This document shows, piece by piece, positions 25,105-33,794 of a stretch of 38,344 nt of DNA. Source of the stretch: Pelagibacteraceae bacterium AG-422-C23 (lineage in GTDB: Bacteria > Pseudomonadota > Alphaproteobacteria > Pelagibacterales > Pelagibacteraceae); assembly GCA_003213695.1 (NCBI GenBank), contig QCMO01000005.1, positions 1-38,344 of the forward strand. Direction: 5' to 3'. The notes under the pieces are model-generated. The model was not told the origin of the DNA. It saw nothing but the letters and a program-made list of their open reading frames with translations, and did no database searches. The position numbers and the translations under genes were made by a program. The stretch's first letter is position 1. Each line of letters starts with the position of its first letter.

Positions 25105-26163
25105 ATGAAAATAATTTTCATATTATTAATATTTATTTTTCCAAACATAGCCAACGCAGAAAATTTTTATTTCAAAAAAATTGTGGATCTTAAGGATCCA
25201 TGGGGATCAACTTTTATAAATGAAAATAGTTTACTTATAACTGAAAAAGGTGGATTTATAAAACTAGTAGATTTGAAAAATAAAAAAATAGATCTAATCA
25301 ATCATAATTTAAATTTTCTTGAACACGGTCAAGGTGGACTCTTAGATATTCTTTTTAATGATAATTTTATTTATATCTCATATTCAGAAAATAGAGGTAA
25401 TTGGAAAACTAGTACTTCAATAGCTAAAGCAAAATTTAACAATAAAAATTTAATCTTTAAAAATATTTTTCAAGCAAATCCTCCAATAGACTCTGGATAT
25501 CATTTTGGATCTAGATTAGTGATAAAAGATAATTATCTTTTCGCATCTGCAGGCGAAAGAGGCCAAGGTATGATTGCACAAGATCCTACAAAACATCCTG
25601 GAAGTATTATTAGAATTAATATTGATGGAAGTATTCCAAAAGACAATCCTAAATTTGAAGGTAAATCAAATTGGCTCCCTGAAATTTTTCAAATTGGAAT
25701 TAGAAACCCTCAAGGTTTAACTTTATCTCCATTTGATAAAAAAATTTACATGAGCAATCATGGTGCTAAAGGTGGTGATTGGTTTGGTGAAGTGAAAAAA
25801 GGGGAGAACTATGGATGGAAAATATTAGGTTGGGGAGGAAAAAATTACTCAGGAATTCCCATAGGACCTAAATGGAAACCAGGTTTTACAAAAGCAATAC
25901 AGTATTGGGTACCTTCAATCGCAACAAGTGCTATAACTATCTACAAAGGTGATGAGTTTAATGAGTGGAATGGACATGCTTTAATTACGTCACTTAAAGA
26001 TCAATCCTTAAGAAAATTAATATTCAATGATTTAACAAATGTTGAAGAAGATATTATCTTTAAAAATAAAATTGGAAGGATAAGAGATATACAGGTTCAT
26101 CCAAATAATGGAAAAATTTATTTTTTAGCAGGAGATAGTTTATGGTTAATGGAAAAAAATTAA
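25105..26163 (+). CDS. PQQ-dependent aldose sugar dehydrogenase-like protein (YliI/Asd family), periplasmic
   Basis: This 352-residue protein has a signal peptide (residues 1-18, ending NIANA) and a six-bladed beta-propeller of the soluble glucose dehydrogenase family. Motifs seen are HGQGGLLDI (74-82), HFGSRL (123-128, with the catalytic-type His), FQIGIRNPQGL (about 195-205) and EWNGHALITSLK (about 287-298). The family oxidises aldoses in the periplasm with PQQ and passes electrons to a cytochrome or quinone. No pqq synthesis gene is in this window, so the cofactor source is unknown. The 3' end overlaps the next gene by 22 bp. Confidence 0.87.
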   Translation: MKIIFILLIFIFPNIANAENFYFKKIVDLKDPWGSTFINENSLLITEKGGFIKLVDLKNKKIDLINHNLNFLEHGQGGLLDILFNDNFIYISYSENRGNWKTSTSIAKAKFNNKNLIFKNIFQANPPIDSGYHFGSRLVIKDNYLFASAGERGQGMIAQDPTKHPGSIIRINIDGSIPKDNPKFEGKSNWLPEIFQIGIRNPQGLTLSPFDKKIYMSNHGAKGGDWFGEVKKGENYGWKILGWGGKNYSGIPIGPKWKPGFTKAIQYWVPSIATSAITIYKGDEFNEWNGHALITSLKDQSLRKLIFNDLTNVEEDIIFKNKIGRIRDIQVHPNNGKIYFLAGDSLWLMEKN

Positions 26164-27215
26164 TTCGTATTTCATCAATTTTAGTTGGAATTTTTTTTTA
26201 TAGTTGTTTAAGTATTGCAATGGAAAAACCTTACCATCATTTACCAGACGGAACTTTTAGAAACCCAGAAGGTTCACCAAAAAGAGATCCAAATGTTAAA
26301 TGGTCTTATAAAATATTTAATCAAGAAAAAAAGAAGCTTGATATGACAGTGCCCAAAGAGCATGTTGTAGAAAAAGAAAAAGTTTTATCAGATCTAAAAA
26401 AATATCAAGATGATGATTATGTAGCTTGGATAGGTCATGCTACTTTTTTAATAAAGCTTGGAGAAACAACAATTATTACTGATCCAGTATTCTCAAAAAA
26501 TGCAGGTCCATTGATTTTTGGACCAGATAGATTTACCGAGCCAGCCTTAAAACTTAATGAAATTCCAAAAATAGATTTATTTTTACTAACACACAATCAT
26601 TACGATCATCAAGACATGTCTACAATTAGAAAATTTCCATATAAAAATGCAAAAGTTTTACTTCCTCTAAAATTGAAAAAATATTTTAGAAGATATAAGG
26701 ATGTTAATGAAATGGATTGGTATGATGAAATAAAGATTAACGATAATTTAAAAATAACATTTCTCCCTGCTGTTCACTGGTCGAAAAGAAGTTTAACTGA
26801 TACAAACAAAACTTTATGGGGAAACTTTCTAATCGAATATAATGGAAAAAAAATATTTTTTGCCTGTGATACTGGAGTCGGAAAGATTTATAAAGATTTA
26901 GGAAAAAAATATGGCCCGATTGATCTCACATTTATTAATATAGGTGCTTACAATTTTTTCCCTATTATGCCATACAAAGACAAATCTGTTTATCATACTA
27001 ACCCTGAAGAAGCTTTAGAAGTTGCACAAAATTTAAAAAGTAAGAAAGTAATTGGGATGCACTGGGGAACTTTCGTGCTATCTTTAGAGCCCATCATGGA
27101 GCCACCAATTCGATTTAAGAATAGTGCAGAAAAATATGGATTCAAAAATGAAGATGCTATTATTTATAAAATTGGTGAGTTCGGATCATTAAAAAAATTA
27201 CTTGATTATAATTAG
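26142..27215 (+). CDS. Metallo-beta-lactamase fold hydrolase, NAPE-PLD-like
   Basis: This 357-residue protein has a hydrophobic N-terminal segment (7-26, with a weak lipobox-like YSC), then an MBL fold of the N-acyl-phosphatidylethanolamine phospholipase D (UlaG-like) group. It shows WIGHATFLIK (about 92-101), the metal motif THNHYDHQD (about 149-157), PAVHWSKRS (207-215) and FACDTGVG. It is probably an exported or membrane-attached phosphodiesterase acting on phospholipids. The start at 26142 overlaps the sugar dehydrogenase by 22 bp, a sign of co-translation. The substrate is unknown. It ends 4 bp into the convergent SHOCT gene. Confidence 0.87.
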   Translation: MVNGKKLIRISSILVGIFFYSCLSIAMEKPYHHLPDGTFRNPEGSPKRDPNVKWSYKIFNQEKKKLDMTVPKEHVVEKEKVLSDLKKYQDDDYVAWIGHATFLIKLGETTIITDPVFSKNAGPLIFGPDRFTEPALKLNEIPKIDLFLLTHNHYDHQDMSTIRKFPYKNAKVLLPLKLKKYFRRYKDVNEMDWYDEIKINDNLKITFLPAVHWSKRSLTDTNKTLWGNFLIEYNGKKIFFACDTGVGKIYKDLGKKYGPIDLTFINIGAYNFFPIMPYKDKSVYHTNPEEALEVAQNLKSKKVIGMHWGTFVLSLEPIMEPPIRFKNSAEKYGFKNEDAIIYKIGEFGSLKKLLDYN

Positions 27216-27475
27216 TTATCTAATAATTTTTTTTTAGCTTTTTCAAATTCTTCTTGAGTTAAAACACCATCTTTTAAAAGATTATTTAATTTATCAAGTT
27301 CCTCACTCAAATTTTTTTTATCGTCAGAGAAATTTTCATTCTCATTATTTTTTAAATTATCTTGCTCTTTAAGAACATTTTTAGCCTCTGTCCCTTTCAT
27401 TATCGCATTAACACCTAAATAAAGTACAAAAGCAAATATTGGTATAACTAAACCAAAAAAAATTATTTTTTCCAT
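27212..27475 (-). CDS. SHOCT-domain small membrane protein
   Basis: This 87-residue protein has one N-terminal membrane helix (residues 4-24), a charged Asn/Glu/Lys linker, and a C-terminal SHOCT motif ELDKLNNLLKDGVLTQEEFE (59-78) ending in KKKLLDN. SHOCT is a short oligomerisation module with no enzyme activity known. The gene ends 4 bp into the convergent metallo-hydrolase end, and its ATG is 3 bp after the 67-residue gene, so it is the last of a minus-strand run. Confidence 0.85.
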   Translation of the reverse strand: MEKIIFFGLVIPIFAFVLYLGVNAIMKGTEAKNVLKEQDNLKNNENENFSDDKKNLSEELDKLNNLLKDGVLTQEEFEKAKKKLLDN

Positions 27476-27478
27476 AAA

Positions 27479-27682
27479 TTAATCCTCGTCCTCTTCTCTC
27501 CAGTTTTTCTCATACATTAACCAAGCAGCTAATATAACTGAAAATGTACCAATGATCATACCATAATCAAATCCAGTCTGTTGATCATATAAATACCAAC
27601 CTAACTGGGTAGCTCCTATTGGAGGAATTGTAAGTATGCCCATTAGTATTGCGATTCTATAAGGATATTTAGGTTTTTTCAT
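27479..27682 (-). CDS. Small unknown two-helix membrane protein
   Basis: This 67-residue protein has two hydrophobic segments (8-28 and 38-58), a basic N-terminus (MKKPKYPYR) and an acidic tail (EKNWREEDED). The polarity suggests both ends face the cytoplasm. I do not recognise a family. It lies 30 bp downstream of the FkbM gene and 3 bp upstream of the SHOCT gene, and this tight pairing supports it as a real gene. Confidence 0.65.
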   Translation of the reverse strand: MKKPKYPYRIAILMGILTIPPIGATQLGWYLYDQQTGFDYGMIIGTFSVILAAWLMYEKNWREEDED

Positions 27683-27712
27683 TTCGTTACCTTATCAATA
27701 TTAGTAATTAGT

Positions 27713-28390
27713 TTAAGCCTTAGATCTAAAGATGTGACTAAATACACCTGACCAAACTAATTCATATCCAAAACTTATCAAATATTTAAAAATTGCACTT
27801 TTTGTAATTTCCTTTTCATGTATTTCAACACAAATTAATTCTGGCTTAAATTTTACTAACGAAAATCCTTCCAACACTTTTAAGTCTGCACCTTCAACAT
27901 CTATATCTAACAAATCTATTTTTAAATTTTTTAAATTTATCATTTTCAAAATTGAATCTAATTTAAAAGATTTTATTTTTGATTTTTTAATATTCCCTTG
28001 AAAAACCTTGTTAGCTTGAAATTTTTCTATTGTACTAATCTGACTTAACTTTTTTTGATAATACATATCAATAATTTCATCTTTATTTGATATAGCGTAA
28101 TTAAAATTAAAATCATTTGGCCTTAAATAATTAAATAAATCTATTGAAAACTGATGTATATCAATGTTTATTCCATGCCATCCTTTTTTATGAAGCAAAA
28201 AAGTATTATTTCTATGAATTGGATGATAACAACCCACATCAATATAAAACCCATTTTTCTTTTTCCTAAAAAATTCATTAATAAATATGTCCTCTCCATC
28301 CATTGAATAAGAATCTTTATTCAATAAATATTTATGTTTAATAAATATATTATGAAATATGTGTATTTTTTTTTTTATCTTTTCGATCAT
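27713..28390 (-). CDS. FkbM family methyltransferase
   Basis: With the ATG at 28390 this is a 225-residue SAM-dependent methyltransferase of the FkbM group. The frame also extends upstream to a TTG at 28453, but that would overlap folD by 49 bp and only adds residues that read the folD end in another frame, so the shorter start is preferred. Motifs seen are FYIDVGCYHP (SAM-binding loop), WHGINIDIH (acidic ribose contact) and IDLLDIDVEGADLKVLEG (the DxEG block). FkbM enzymes methylate sugar or polyketide hydroxyls. The start is 14 bp after folD; no glycan genes are nearby, so the acceptor is unknown. Confidence 0.87.
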   Translation of the reverse strand: MIEKIKKKIHIFHNIFIKHKYLLNKDSYSMDGEDIFINEFFRKKKNGFYIDVGCYHPIHRNNTFLLHKKGWHGINIDIHQFSIDLFNYLRPNDFNFNYAISNKDEIIDMYYQKKLSQISTIEKFQANKVFQGNIKKSKIKSFKLDSILKMINLKNLKIDLLDIDVEGADLKVLEGFSLVKFKPELICVEIHEKEITKSAIFKYLISFGYELVWSGVFSHIFRSKA

Positions 28391-28404
28391 AAAAGTATGA
28401 ACTT

Positions 28405-29250
28405 TTATTTTTGTGATCTTTTGAAACAGTCGATTGTATTTTTTAGCAAACAAGCAATAGTCATTGGACCAACACCGCCAGGTACAGGGGTCAAAGCTTT
28501 CGCATTTTTTGAAACTTCATCAAATGCTACATCTCCAACAATTCCTTTATCCGTTTTATTTATACCAACATCAATAACTATTGTATCTTTTTTAACCCAA
28601 TCACCTTTTACTAGTTCAGGAATACCAACCGCAGCAACAATAATATCTGCTTCTAAACATTCAGCTTTTAGATCTTTGGTTTTTGAATGGGTTATTGTTA
28701 CAGTGCAATTTTCTTTTAAAAGAAGTTGCGTCATTGGCTTTCCATTTAAATTTGATCTTCCAACTACAACTGCTTTTTTTCCACTTAAATTTGGTTCAAC
28801 TTTTTTTATCAATAAATAACATCCTAATGGTGTGCATGGTACTGAACTTTCATAGCCTGAAGATAAGTTTCCTACATTCATTGGATGAAAACCATCAACG
28901 TCTTTAGAAGGATCAATAGTTTCAATAACTTTTTGCTTATCAATATGTTTTGGTAATGGCAATTGAACCAATATTCCAGAAACAGTATCGTCCTGATTTA
29001 ATTCTTTAATTTTTTCTAAAACAATTTTTTCCTCCACTGTGTCTGGATATTTAATTACTTCAGATTTTAATCCTACTTCATTAGCTGATTTCTCTTTATT
29101 ACGAACATAAATTTGGCTTGGAGTCATATCTCCAATTAAAATTACAGTTAATCCAGGTACTTTGTTATAATTTGTTTTTAGTTTAGAAACTTCTTTTTTA
29201 AGTTCCTCTCTTAGTTCTGCTGCTGCTTTTTTTCCGTCGATTAAAATCAT
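28405..29250 (-). CDS. folD: Methylenetetrahydrofolate dehydrogenase / cyclohydrolase
   Basis: This 281-residue bifunctional enzyme interconverts methylene-, methenyl- and formyl-tetrahydrofolate, feeding purine and fMet synthesis. Motifs include SQIYVRNKEKSANEVGL (45-61, with the Tyr/Lys catalytic pair), ILVQLPLPKHID (92-103), GRSNLNGKPMTQLLLKENCT (164-183) and the C-terminal PVPGGVGPMTIACLL. Length is normal. It sits 4 bp after yggT in a hemC-hemD-mscS-yggT-folD run. The folate branch may matter with glycine and serine use suggested elsewhere in the window. Confidence 0.97.
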   Translation of the reverse strand: MILIDGKKAAAELREELKKEVSKLKTNYNKVPGLTVILIGDMTPSQIYVRNKEKSANEVGLKSEVIKYPDTVEEKIVLEKIKELNQDDTVSGILVQLPLPKHIDKQKVIETIDPSKDVDGFHPMNVGNLSSGYESSVPCTPLGCYLLIKKVEPNLSGKKAVVVGRSNLNGKPMTQLLLKENCTVTITHSKTKDLKAECLEADIIVAAVGIPELVKGDWVKKDTIVIDVGINKTDKGIVGDVAFDEVSKNAKALTPVPGGVGPMTIACLLKNTIDCFKRSQK

Positions 29251-29254
29251 AAAT

Positions 29255-29545
29255 TTAGAATATTAATGGTGCAATGTAGAGCTTCATACACATTTCTATA
29301 AACCAAATCAATAGAAGTAAAATTATTGGTGATATATCAAATGATCCTAAATTTGGTAGAAAACGCCTAATTTTATTTAATATTGGGTCAGTGAGACGAT
29401 AGCTTAATTCTAAAATAGAATAAACAAACCGATTTTGGGTATTTAAAATATTAAAGGCTATTAACCAGCTGACAATTACGTTAGCTATAACAACATAAGA
29501 ATAAAGCTTTAGTAGCTGTAAAACCAAGTAAAAAATTGCAATCAT
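29255..29545 (-). CDS. yggT: YggT family membrane protein
   Basis: This 96-residue protein has two membrane segments (residues 2-28 and 70-90) and the YggT core VIANVIVSWLIAFNILNTQN followed by YRLTDPILNKIRRFLPNLGSFDISPII (split over residues 49-75). The family is widespread and its members affect membrane organisation or division; no enzyme function is known. The ATG overlaps the mscS stop by 4 bp, indicating coupling, and folD follows 4 bp later. Confidence 0.92.
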   Translation of the reverse strand: MIAIFYLVLQLLKLYSYVVIANVIVSWLIAFNILNTQNRFVYSILELSYRLTDPILNKIRRFLPNLGSFDISPIILLLLIWFIEMCMKLYIAPLIF

Positions 29546-30627
29546 TTTTTTTCAATGTAAATTGAAGAACTTGGAAATGCGAATGAAGCTTTATTGCTTT
29601 CAACAATTTGTTTAATTTCGATAGCCAATTTCTCTTTTACAGAAAGCCATTCATTCCAACTGTCAGATTTTGTAAAACATCGTACATACATATCAATTGA
29701 GCTGTCAGAAAATTTGTCAACTCTCACTGCTATCCCAATACTCGTATTAAAATCTTCACTTTTTTTAATATGATCTTCAATTTGATTCCTAATCGTTTTT
29801 AATTGATCAACTGTTGTGTCATACTGAAGAGTAATAATCCAACTTATCAGCCAGTTTGAAGTTTCACTGACATTAATCACTGCATTTTCAGCAAATTGAA
29901 AATTTGGTATTATTGCTAAGGATTTATCAAATTTTCTAATTGTTGTTGAACGAAATCCAATTTTTTCAACTATACCCTCAATGATACCATCAACTAAAAT
30001 CCAATCTCCTATTTTAAACCTTTTTTCAACGAGAACTAAAATTCCTGAAATCAAATTTTTGAATAAGTCTTGAGCACCTAGAGCAACTGCAACACCAAAC
30101 AAACCTAGACCAGCTATAATTGGACCAATTTTAATGCCCCATAATTCAAGTACCGCTGCAAGCCCCAAAATAAAAATTAGAATTTTAAGAGACTTGATGA
30201 TCCATCCAATTAATTCTCTTGTTAAAAGTTTATCGAGCCCACTTAGAATATAAGAGACAGGTTCGATAATTTGATGAATTACCCAAAAAATTAAAATTGT
30301 AATTAAAGTCCTATTTATTGTGTCTACAACTTCACGACCTTCGATTGAGAACGTCATATAATAACTTGCAATAAAAAAACCTACAACAATTGGCAAAAAT
30401 CTAGCAGGGCCAGTTAAAGATAAAACAAAAGTATCATCTAATTTATTAGTAGTACGCTTTGAAATAATTTCTAATTTTTTAATAATAAGTTTACTAATTA
30501 GACCCCTAAAAATTAAAAATATTAAAAAAATACCTATTCCAATTAATATTTGAAATATATCAACACCCAAGATTCCTTTATTCCAAACAGATAAAAATAT
30601 TTCAGAAAAATTATTTAGTATTTCCAT
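29542..30627 (-). CDS. MscS-family small-conductance mechanosensitive channel
   Basis: This 361-residue inner-membrane protein has four or more N-terminal membrane segments. The pore-lining TM3 is LGLFGVAVALGAQDLFKNLISG (split, about 172-193), followed by the MscS beta-domain KRFKIGDWILVDGIIEGIVE and the FRSTTIRKFDKSLAIIPN stretch. It opens when membrane tension rises and releases solutes during osmotic downshock. The GLGLFGVAVALG form has the Gly/Ala packing pattern of MscS. It starts 2 bp after hemD, which is an unrelated function, so operon position gives no clue to regulation. Confidence 0.93.
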   Translation of the reverse strand: MEILNNFSEIFLSVWNKGILGVDIFQILIGIGIFLIFLIFRGLISKLIIKKLEIISKRTTNKLDDTFVLSLTGPARFLPIVVGFFIASYYMTFSIEGREVVDTINRTLITILIFWVIHQIIEPVSYILSGLDKLLTRELIGWIIKSLKILIFILGLAAVLELWGIKIGPIIAGLGLFGVAVALGAQDLFKNLISGILVLVEKRFKIGDWILVDGIIEGIVEKIGFRSTTIRKFDKSLAIIPNFQFAENAVINVSETSNWLISWIITLQYDTTVDQLKTIRNQIEDHIKKSEDFNTSIGIAVRVDKFSDSSIDMYVRCFTKSDSWNEWLSVKEKLAIEIKQIVESNKASFAFPSSSIYIEKK

Positions 30628-30629
30628 AT

Positions 30630-31328
30630 TTAAATTTTATATAACAAAAACTCCTCTTCTCCAGGGTTAAAAAGAAATATTTTCTTCCACTTAATTTCAT
30701 TCAATATAGCTGATGTTTTTTCACCTATACACATTAAATTTGTATTCATCCAAAGAGCTTCGGATTGGTTAAATTTAATAAATTTTAATAAACTTGATGC
30801 ACTATTTTGAGAATAGACATATACAATATCAGGCATATTTAACTTTAATTCTTTAACAAAATGCTCATCAAAATTTTCATTATGAATAGTTCTATAATTA
30901 ATGATTCTTTTAACATCATATCCTTCTTTTATTAATTCTTGATCGAGATCAATCGAAATATTTTCTCCACTTACATAAATTATTTTTCCATTTTTTTTAT
31001 CAAAATTTCTTAAAATTAGTTCTTTTAAATTTTCTACATTACCTTCAGCCGTAATAACATTTTGAAAACCTATACTTCGAGCTTTGTTTTCTGTAGCAGT
31101 ACCAACACAAAAACATAAGATTTTTTTATCAATAACCTTATGATCTAAAAACTTTACAGCATTAGCACTGGTGAAAACGATTCCTTTAAATTCTGAAAAA
31201 TTGATTTCATCATAATCTATCTTTCCTACTTTTAATAAAGGAAGATGTGAAACTTTATTTCCTAATGATTGAAATTTTAAAATCATTTGAGAACAGTCTT
31301 CTAATGGTCTTGTTAGTAAAATATGCAT
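30630..31328 (-). CDS. hemD: Uroporphyrinogen-III synthase
   Basis: This 232-residue protein belongs to the poorly conserved HemD family and is identified by position and pattern: it starts with ILLTRPLEDC (3-12) and has GIVFTSANAVKFL (49-61), CVGTATENKARSIGF and YSQNSASSLLKFI. It closes hydroxymethylbilane to uroporphyrinogen III with inversion of ring D, the branch point to haem. It starts 1 bp after hemC, which provides its substrate. The N-terminus RPLE(D) matches the family. Confidence 0.9.
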   Translation of the reverse strand: MHILLTRPLEDCSQMILKFQSLGNKVSHLPLLKVGKIDYDEINFSEFKGIVFTSANAVKFLDHKVIDKKILCFCVGTATENKARSIGFQNVITAEGNVENLKELILRNFDKKNGKIIYVSGENISIDLDQELIKEGYDVKRIINYRTIHNENFDEHFVKELKLNMPDIVYVYSQNSASSLLKFIKFNQSEALWMNTNLMCIGEKTSAILNEIKWKKIFLFNPGEEEFLLYKI

Positions 31329-31329
31329 A

Positions 31330-32247
31330 TTATTTTTTATAAATATTATTCGATTTTGTCTTTAACATTTGTCCTATCTCCTTACCAAGTTCCTCTGCTT
31401 TTTCAATTTCAGTAGATTTTTTTTCATAAAATCTTTTCGTGCCGTCCAAAGAAAAAAGTTCTGCTTCTAGTATAATTTTACTATCTTGAATTATTGCATG
31501 AACACCAATTGCAGTTTCACAATCACCCTCCAAAACCTTTAGGACTTTTCTTTCTGCTTTAGCTCTTTGATATGTTTCATAATGATTTAATTGTTTTAAT
31601 ATAGACTTTATTCTTTTGTCATTATCACGACACTGAAGAGAAATAATTCCTTGTCCAGCACTTGGGATTACGTCATTTACAGAAAATATTTCTGAAACCT
31701 GACTATCCATTTTTAAAGATATAATTCCTGCGTAAGACAAAATAATGGCATCATATAAACCTTCATTAAGTTTTTTTATTCTTGTATCAACGTTTCCTCT
31801 TATGAGCTTACAATTAAGGTCTTTTCTAATATTCTTAATTTGAAACTCTCTTCGAAACGATGACGTTCCTATCACTGCATTTGGTTTTAAATCTTTAATT
31901 TTTTTATTATTAGCTGTTATCAAAATTTCTCTTGGATCATTTCTTTTTAAAAAAGTATCCGTAATCAAACCATCCGTTTCCTTAGCTGGCAAATCCTTTA
32001 AGGCATGAACCGCTATATCAATTTTTTTATCTTGAAGTTCTTTTTCTATATTGGTCGAAAATAAACCCTTTCCACCAATATCAGATAACCTAAAATCTTG
32101 GACTTGATCACCTTTAGTTGTAATTTTTTTAATTATAACATCTTCGTTGCTTAAATCAGTATTTTGAACAATATTATCTTTGGCTATTTGCGCATAAATT
32201 AATGCCAACTTACTGCCTCTTGACCCAATTATTATTTTTTTATTCAT
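31330..32247 (-). CDS. hemC: Hydroxymethylbilane synthase (porphobilinogen deaminase)
   Basis: This 305-residue enzyme joins four porphobilinogens into hydroxymethylbilane in tetrapyrrole synthesis. It begins with IIIGSRGSKLAL and has DIAVHALKDLPA (about 78-89), NDPREIL, GTSSFRREFQIKN and RGNVDTRIKKL. The cofactor-binding Cys is in LEGDCETAIGVH (about 239-250). It is the first gene of hemC-hemD and lies divergent from tsaD across 56 bp. A common alphaproteobacterial gene order. Confidence 0.96.
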   Translation of the reverse strand: MNKKIIIGSRGSKLALIYAQIAKDNIVQNTDLSNEDVIIKKITTKGDQVQDFRLSDIGGKGLFSTNIEKELQDKKIDIAVHALKDLPAKETDGLITDTFLKRNDPREILITANNKKIKDLKPNAVIGTSSFRREFQIKNIRKDLNCKLIRGNVDTRIKKLNEGLYDAIILSYAGIISLKMDSQVSEIFSVNDVIPSAGQGIISLQCRDNDKRIKSILKQLNHYETYQRAKAERKVLKVLEGDCETAIGVHAIIQDSKIILEAELFSLDGTKRFYEKKSTEIEKAEELGKEIGQMLKTKSNNIYKK

Positions 32248-32303
32248 AAATATATTTATTTCTTACTTGTATTGGGATTGTACAGTTAATAAAAACTATT
32301 TGA

Positions 32304-33377
32304 ATGAGTAAAAAACCCTTAATTCTTGGAATAGAGTCAAGTTGTGATGAGACGGCTGCATCTATAATTACTGAAAACGAGGATGGAATACCTATTGTTT
32401 TATCAAATATTATATCAAGCCAAGTCGATGTACATAAAGAATTTGGTGGAGTAGTCCCAGAGTTAGCAGCTAGATCTCATATGGAGAAAATAGATTTGAT
32501 TGTTAAAAAAGCAATAAACGATAGTGGTCACAAAATTGAAGAAATTAATGCCGTTGCCTCAACAGCAGGTCCAGGTTTAATAGTATGTTTATCGGTTGGT
32601 TTGAGTTTTGGAAAAGCTTTTGCTGCATCATTAAACATACCTTTTATAGCAGTAAACCATTTGGAGGGACATGCATTAAGTCCTAAACTTAATTCAAATT
32701 TAAATTATCCTTATTTATTATTATTAATTTCAGGAGGGCACTCACAATTTTTAAATGTTCAAAATCTTGGAAAATATAAAAGACTAGGAACAACTATTGA
32801 TGATGCATTGGGTGAAGCTTTTGACAAAACAGCTAAACTTTTGGGAATAGAATTTCCTGGTGGTCCACAAATTGAAATTCTAGCAAAAAAAGGAGATCCG
32901 GACAGATATAATTTACCAAAACCAATAATAAATAAAGGTGGGTGTAATTTATCATTCGCAGGACTCAAAACTGCGATATTAAAGATAACCAAAGATATTA
33001 AAACCGATCAAGAAAAATTTGATCTCGCTGCATCTTTTCAAAAAACTGTTGAAAAGATTTTATATAAAAAAACTAAAATTGCATTCATTGAATTTGAAAA
33101 ACAAATTACAACTAAAAAAAAAATATTTGTAGTTGCTGGTGGTGTGGCTGCAAATAAAAATATTAGATCTATGCTAAATAATTTATGTAAAGAAAAAGAT
33201 TATCAAAGTATGTTTCCTCCAATAGAAATTTGTGGAGACAATGCTGCAATGATAGCTTTAGTCGGATTAGAAAAATTTAAATTAAAACAATTTAATGATT
33301 TAGATTATCCAGCAAAGCCACGATGGTCGTTAGATGAAAATGCAAAATTTCTTAAAGGTGCAGGAGTCAGATTATAA
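32304..33377 (+). CDS. tsaD: tRNA N6-adenosine threonylcarbamoyltransferase TsaD
   Basis: This 357-residue protein of the Kae1/TsaD family makes the t6A37 modification of ANN-decoding tRNAs with TsaB, TsaC and TsaE. It begins with ILGIESSCDETAASI, carries the metal-binding HxxxH in AVNHLEGHALSP (about 114-125), and has LISGGHSQFL, TIDDALGEAFDK and FVVAGGVAANKNIR. The stop overlaps the next start by 1 bp (TAATG), so the EVE gene is co-translated. Essential in most bacteria. Confidence 0.97.
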   Translation: MSKKPLILGIESSCDETAASIITENEDGIPIVLSNIISSQVDVHKEFGGVVPELAARSHMEKIDLIVKKAINDSGHKIEEINAVASTAGPGLIVCLSVGLSFGKAFAASLNIPFIAVNHLEGHALSPKLNSNLNYPYLLLLISGGHSQFLNVQNLGKYKRLGTTIDDALGEAFDKTAKLLGIEFPGGPQIEILAKKGDPDRYNLPKPIINKGGCNLSFAGLKTAILKITKDIKTDQEKFDLAASFQKTVEKILYKKTKIAFIEFEKQITTKKKIFVVAGGVAANKNIRSMLNNLCKEKDYQSMFPPIEICGDNAAMIALVGLEKFKLKQFNDLDYPAKPRWSLDENAKFLKGAGVRL

Positions 33378-33790
33378 TGCAATATTGGTTAATGAAATCT
33401 GAACCTGATGTATGGTCAATAGATCAACAAAAAAAAGCTGGGAAAAAAGGTGCACCATGGGATGGTGTAAGAAATTATCAGGCTGCAAAAAATTTAAGAT
33501 CTATGAAAAAAGGTGATAAATGTTTTTTTTATCACTCAAATATTGGAAAAGAAATTGTAGGTATCGTAGAGGTAATAAAGGAACATTACTTAGATAAAAC
33601 AGACCAATCTGGACGGTTTGTAGCTGTAACTGTTAAATTTATTGAGAAACTGAAAAAACCCGTTGGTCTTGGTGAAATTAAAAAAAACAAGCAATTAGGC
33701 CATTTATCATTAATCAAACAAAGCAGATTATCCGTAATGCCTATAGACTCTAAAAGCTGGAAAATTTTAAATAACATGGGTAAGATTTAA
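33377..33790 (+). CDS. EVE domain-containing protein
   Basis: This 137-residue protein is a single EVE domain (PUA-like fold). The family pattern is clear: [12 protein letters not shown] at the start, [14 protein letters not shown] (29-42), KCFFYHS, and a late [17 protein letters not shown] domains bind modified bases, including methylated or hydroxymethylated cytosine, or modified RNA bases. It shares one base with the tsaD stop. The ACS gene starts 4 bp after its stop, so tsaD-EVE-acs is one transcription unit, although the three functions are not obviously related. Confidence 0.93.
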   Translation: MQYWLMKSEPDVWSIDQQKKAGKKGAPWDGVRNYQAAKNLRSMKKGDKCFFYHSNIGKEIVGIVEVIKEHYLDKTDQSGRFVAVTVKFIEKLKKPVGLGEIKKNKQLGHLSLIKQSRLSVMPIDSKSWKILNNMGKI

Positions 33791-33794
33791 TCTT

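Noticed and set aside
28391-28453. Longer TTG start for the FkbM gene
   Set aside because: It would overlap folD by 49 bp and add residues with no family similarity; an ATG lies at 28390.
28334-28819. Plus-strand 161-residue frame
   Set aside because: Antisense to folD and the FkbM start; folD motifs are complete on the other strand.
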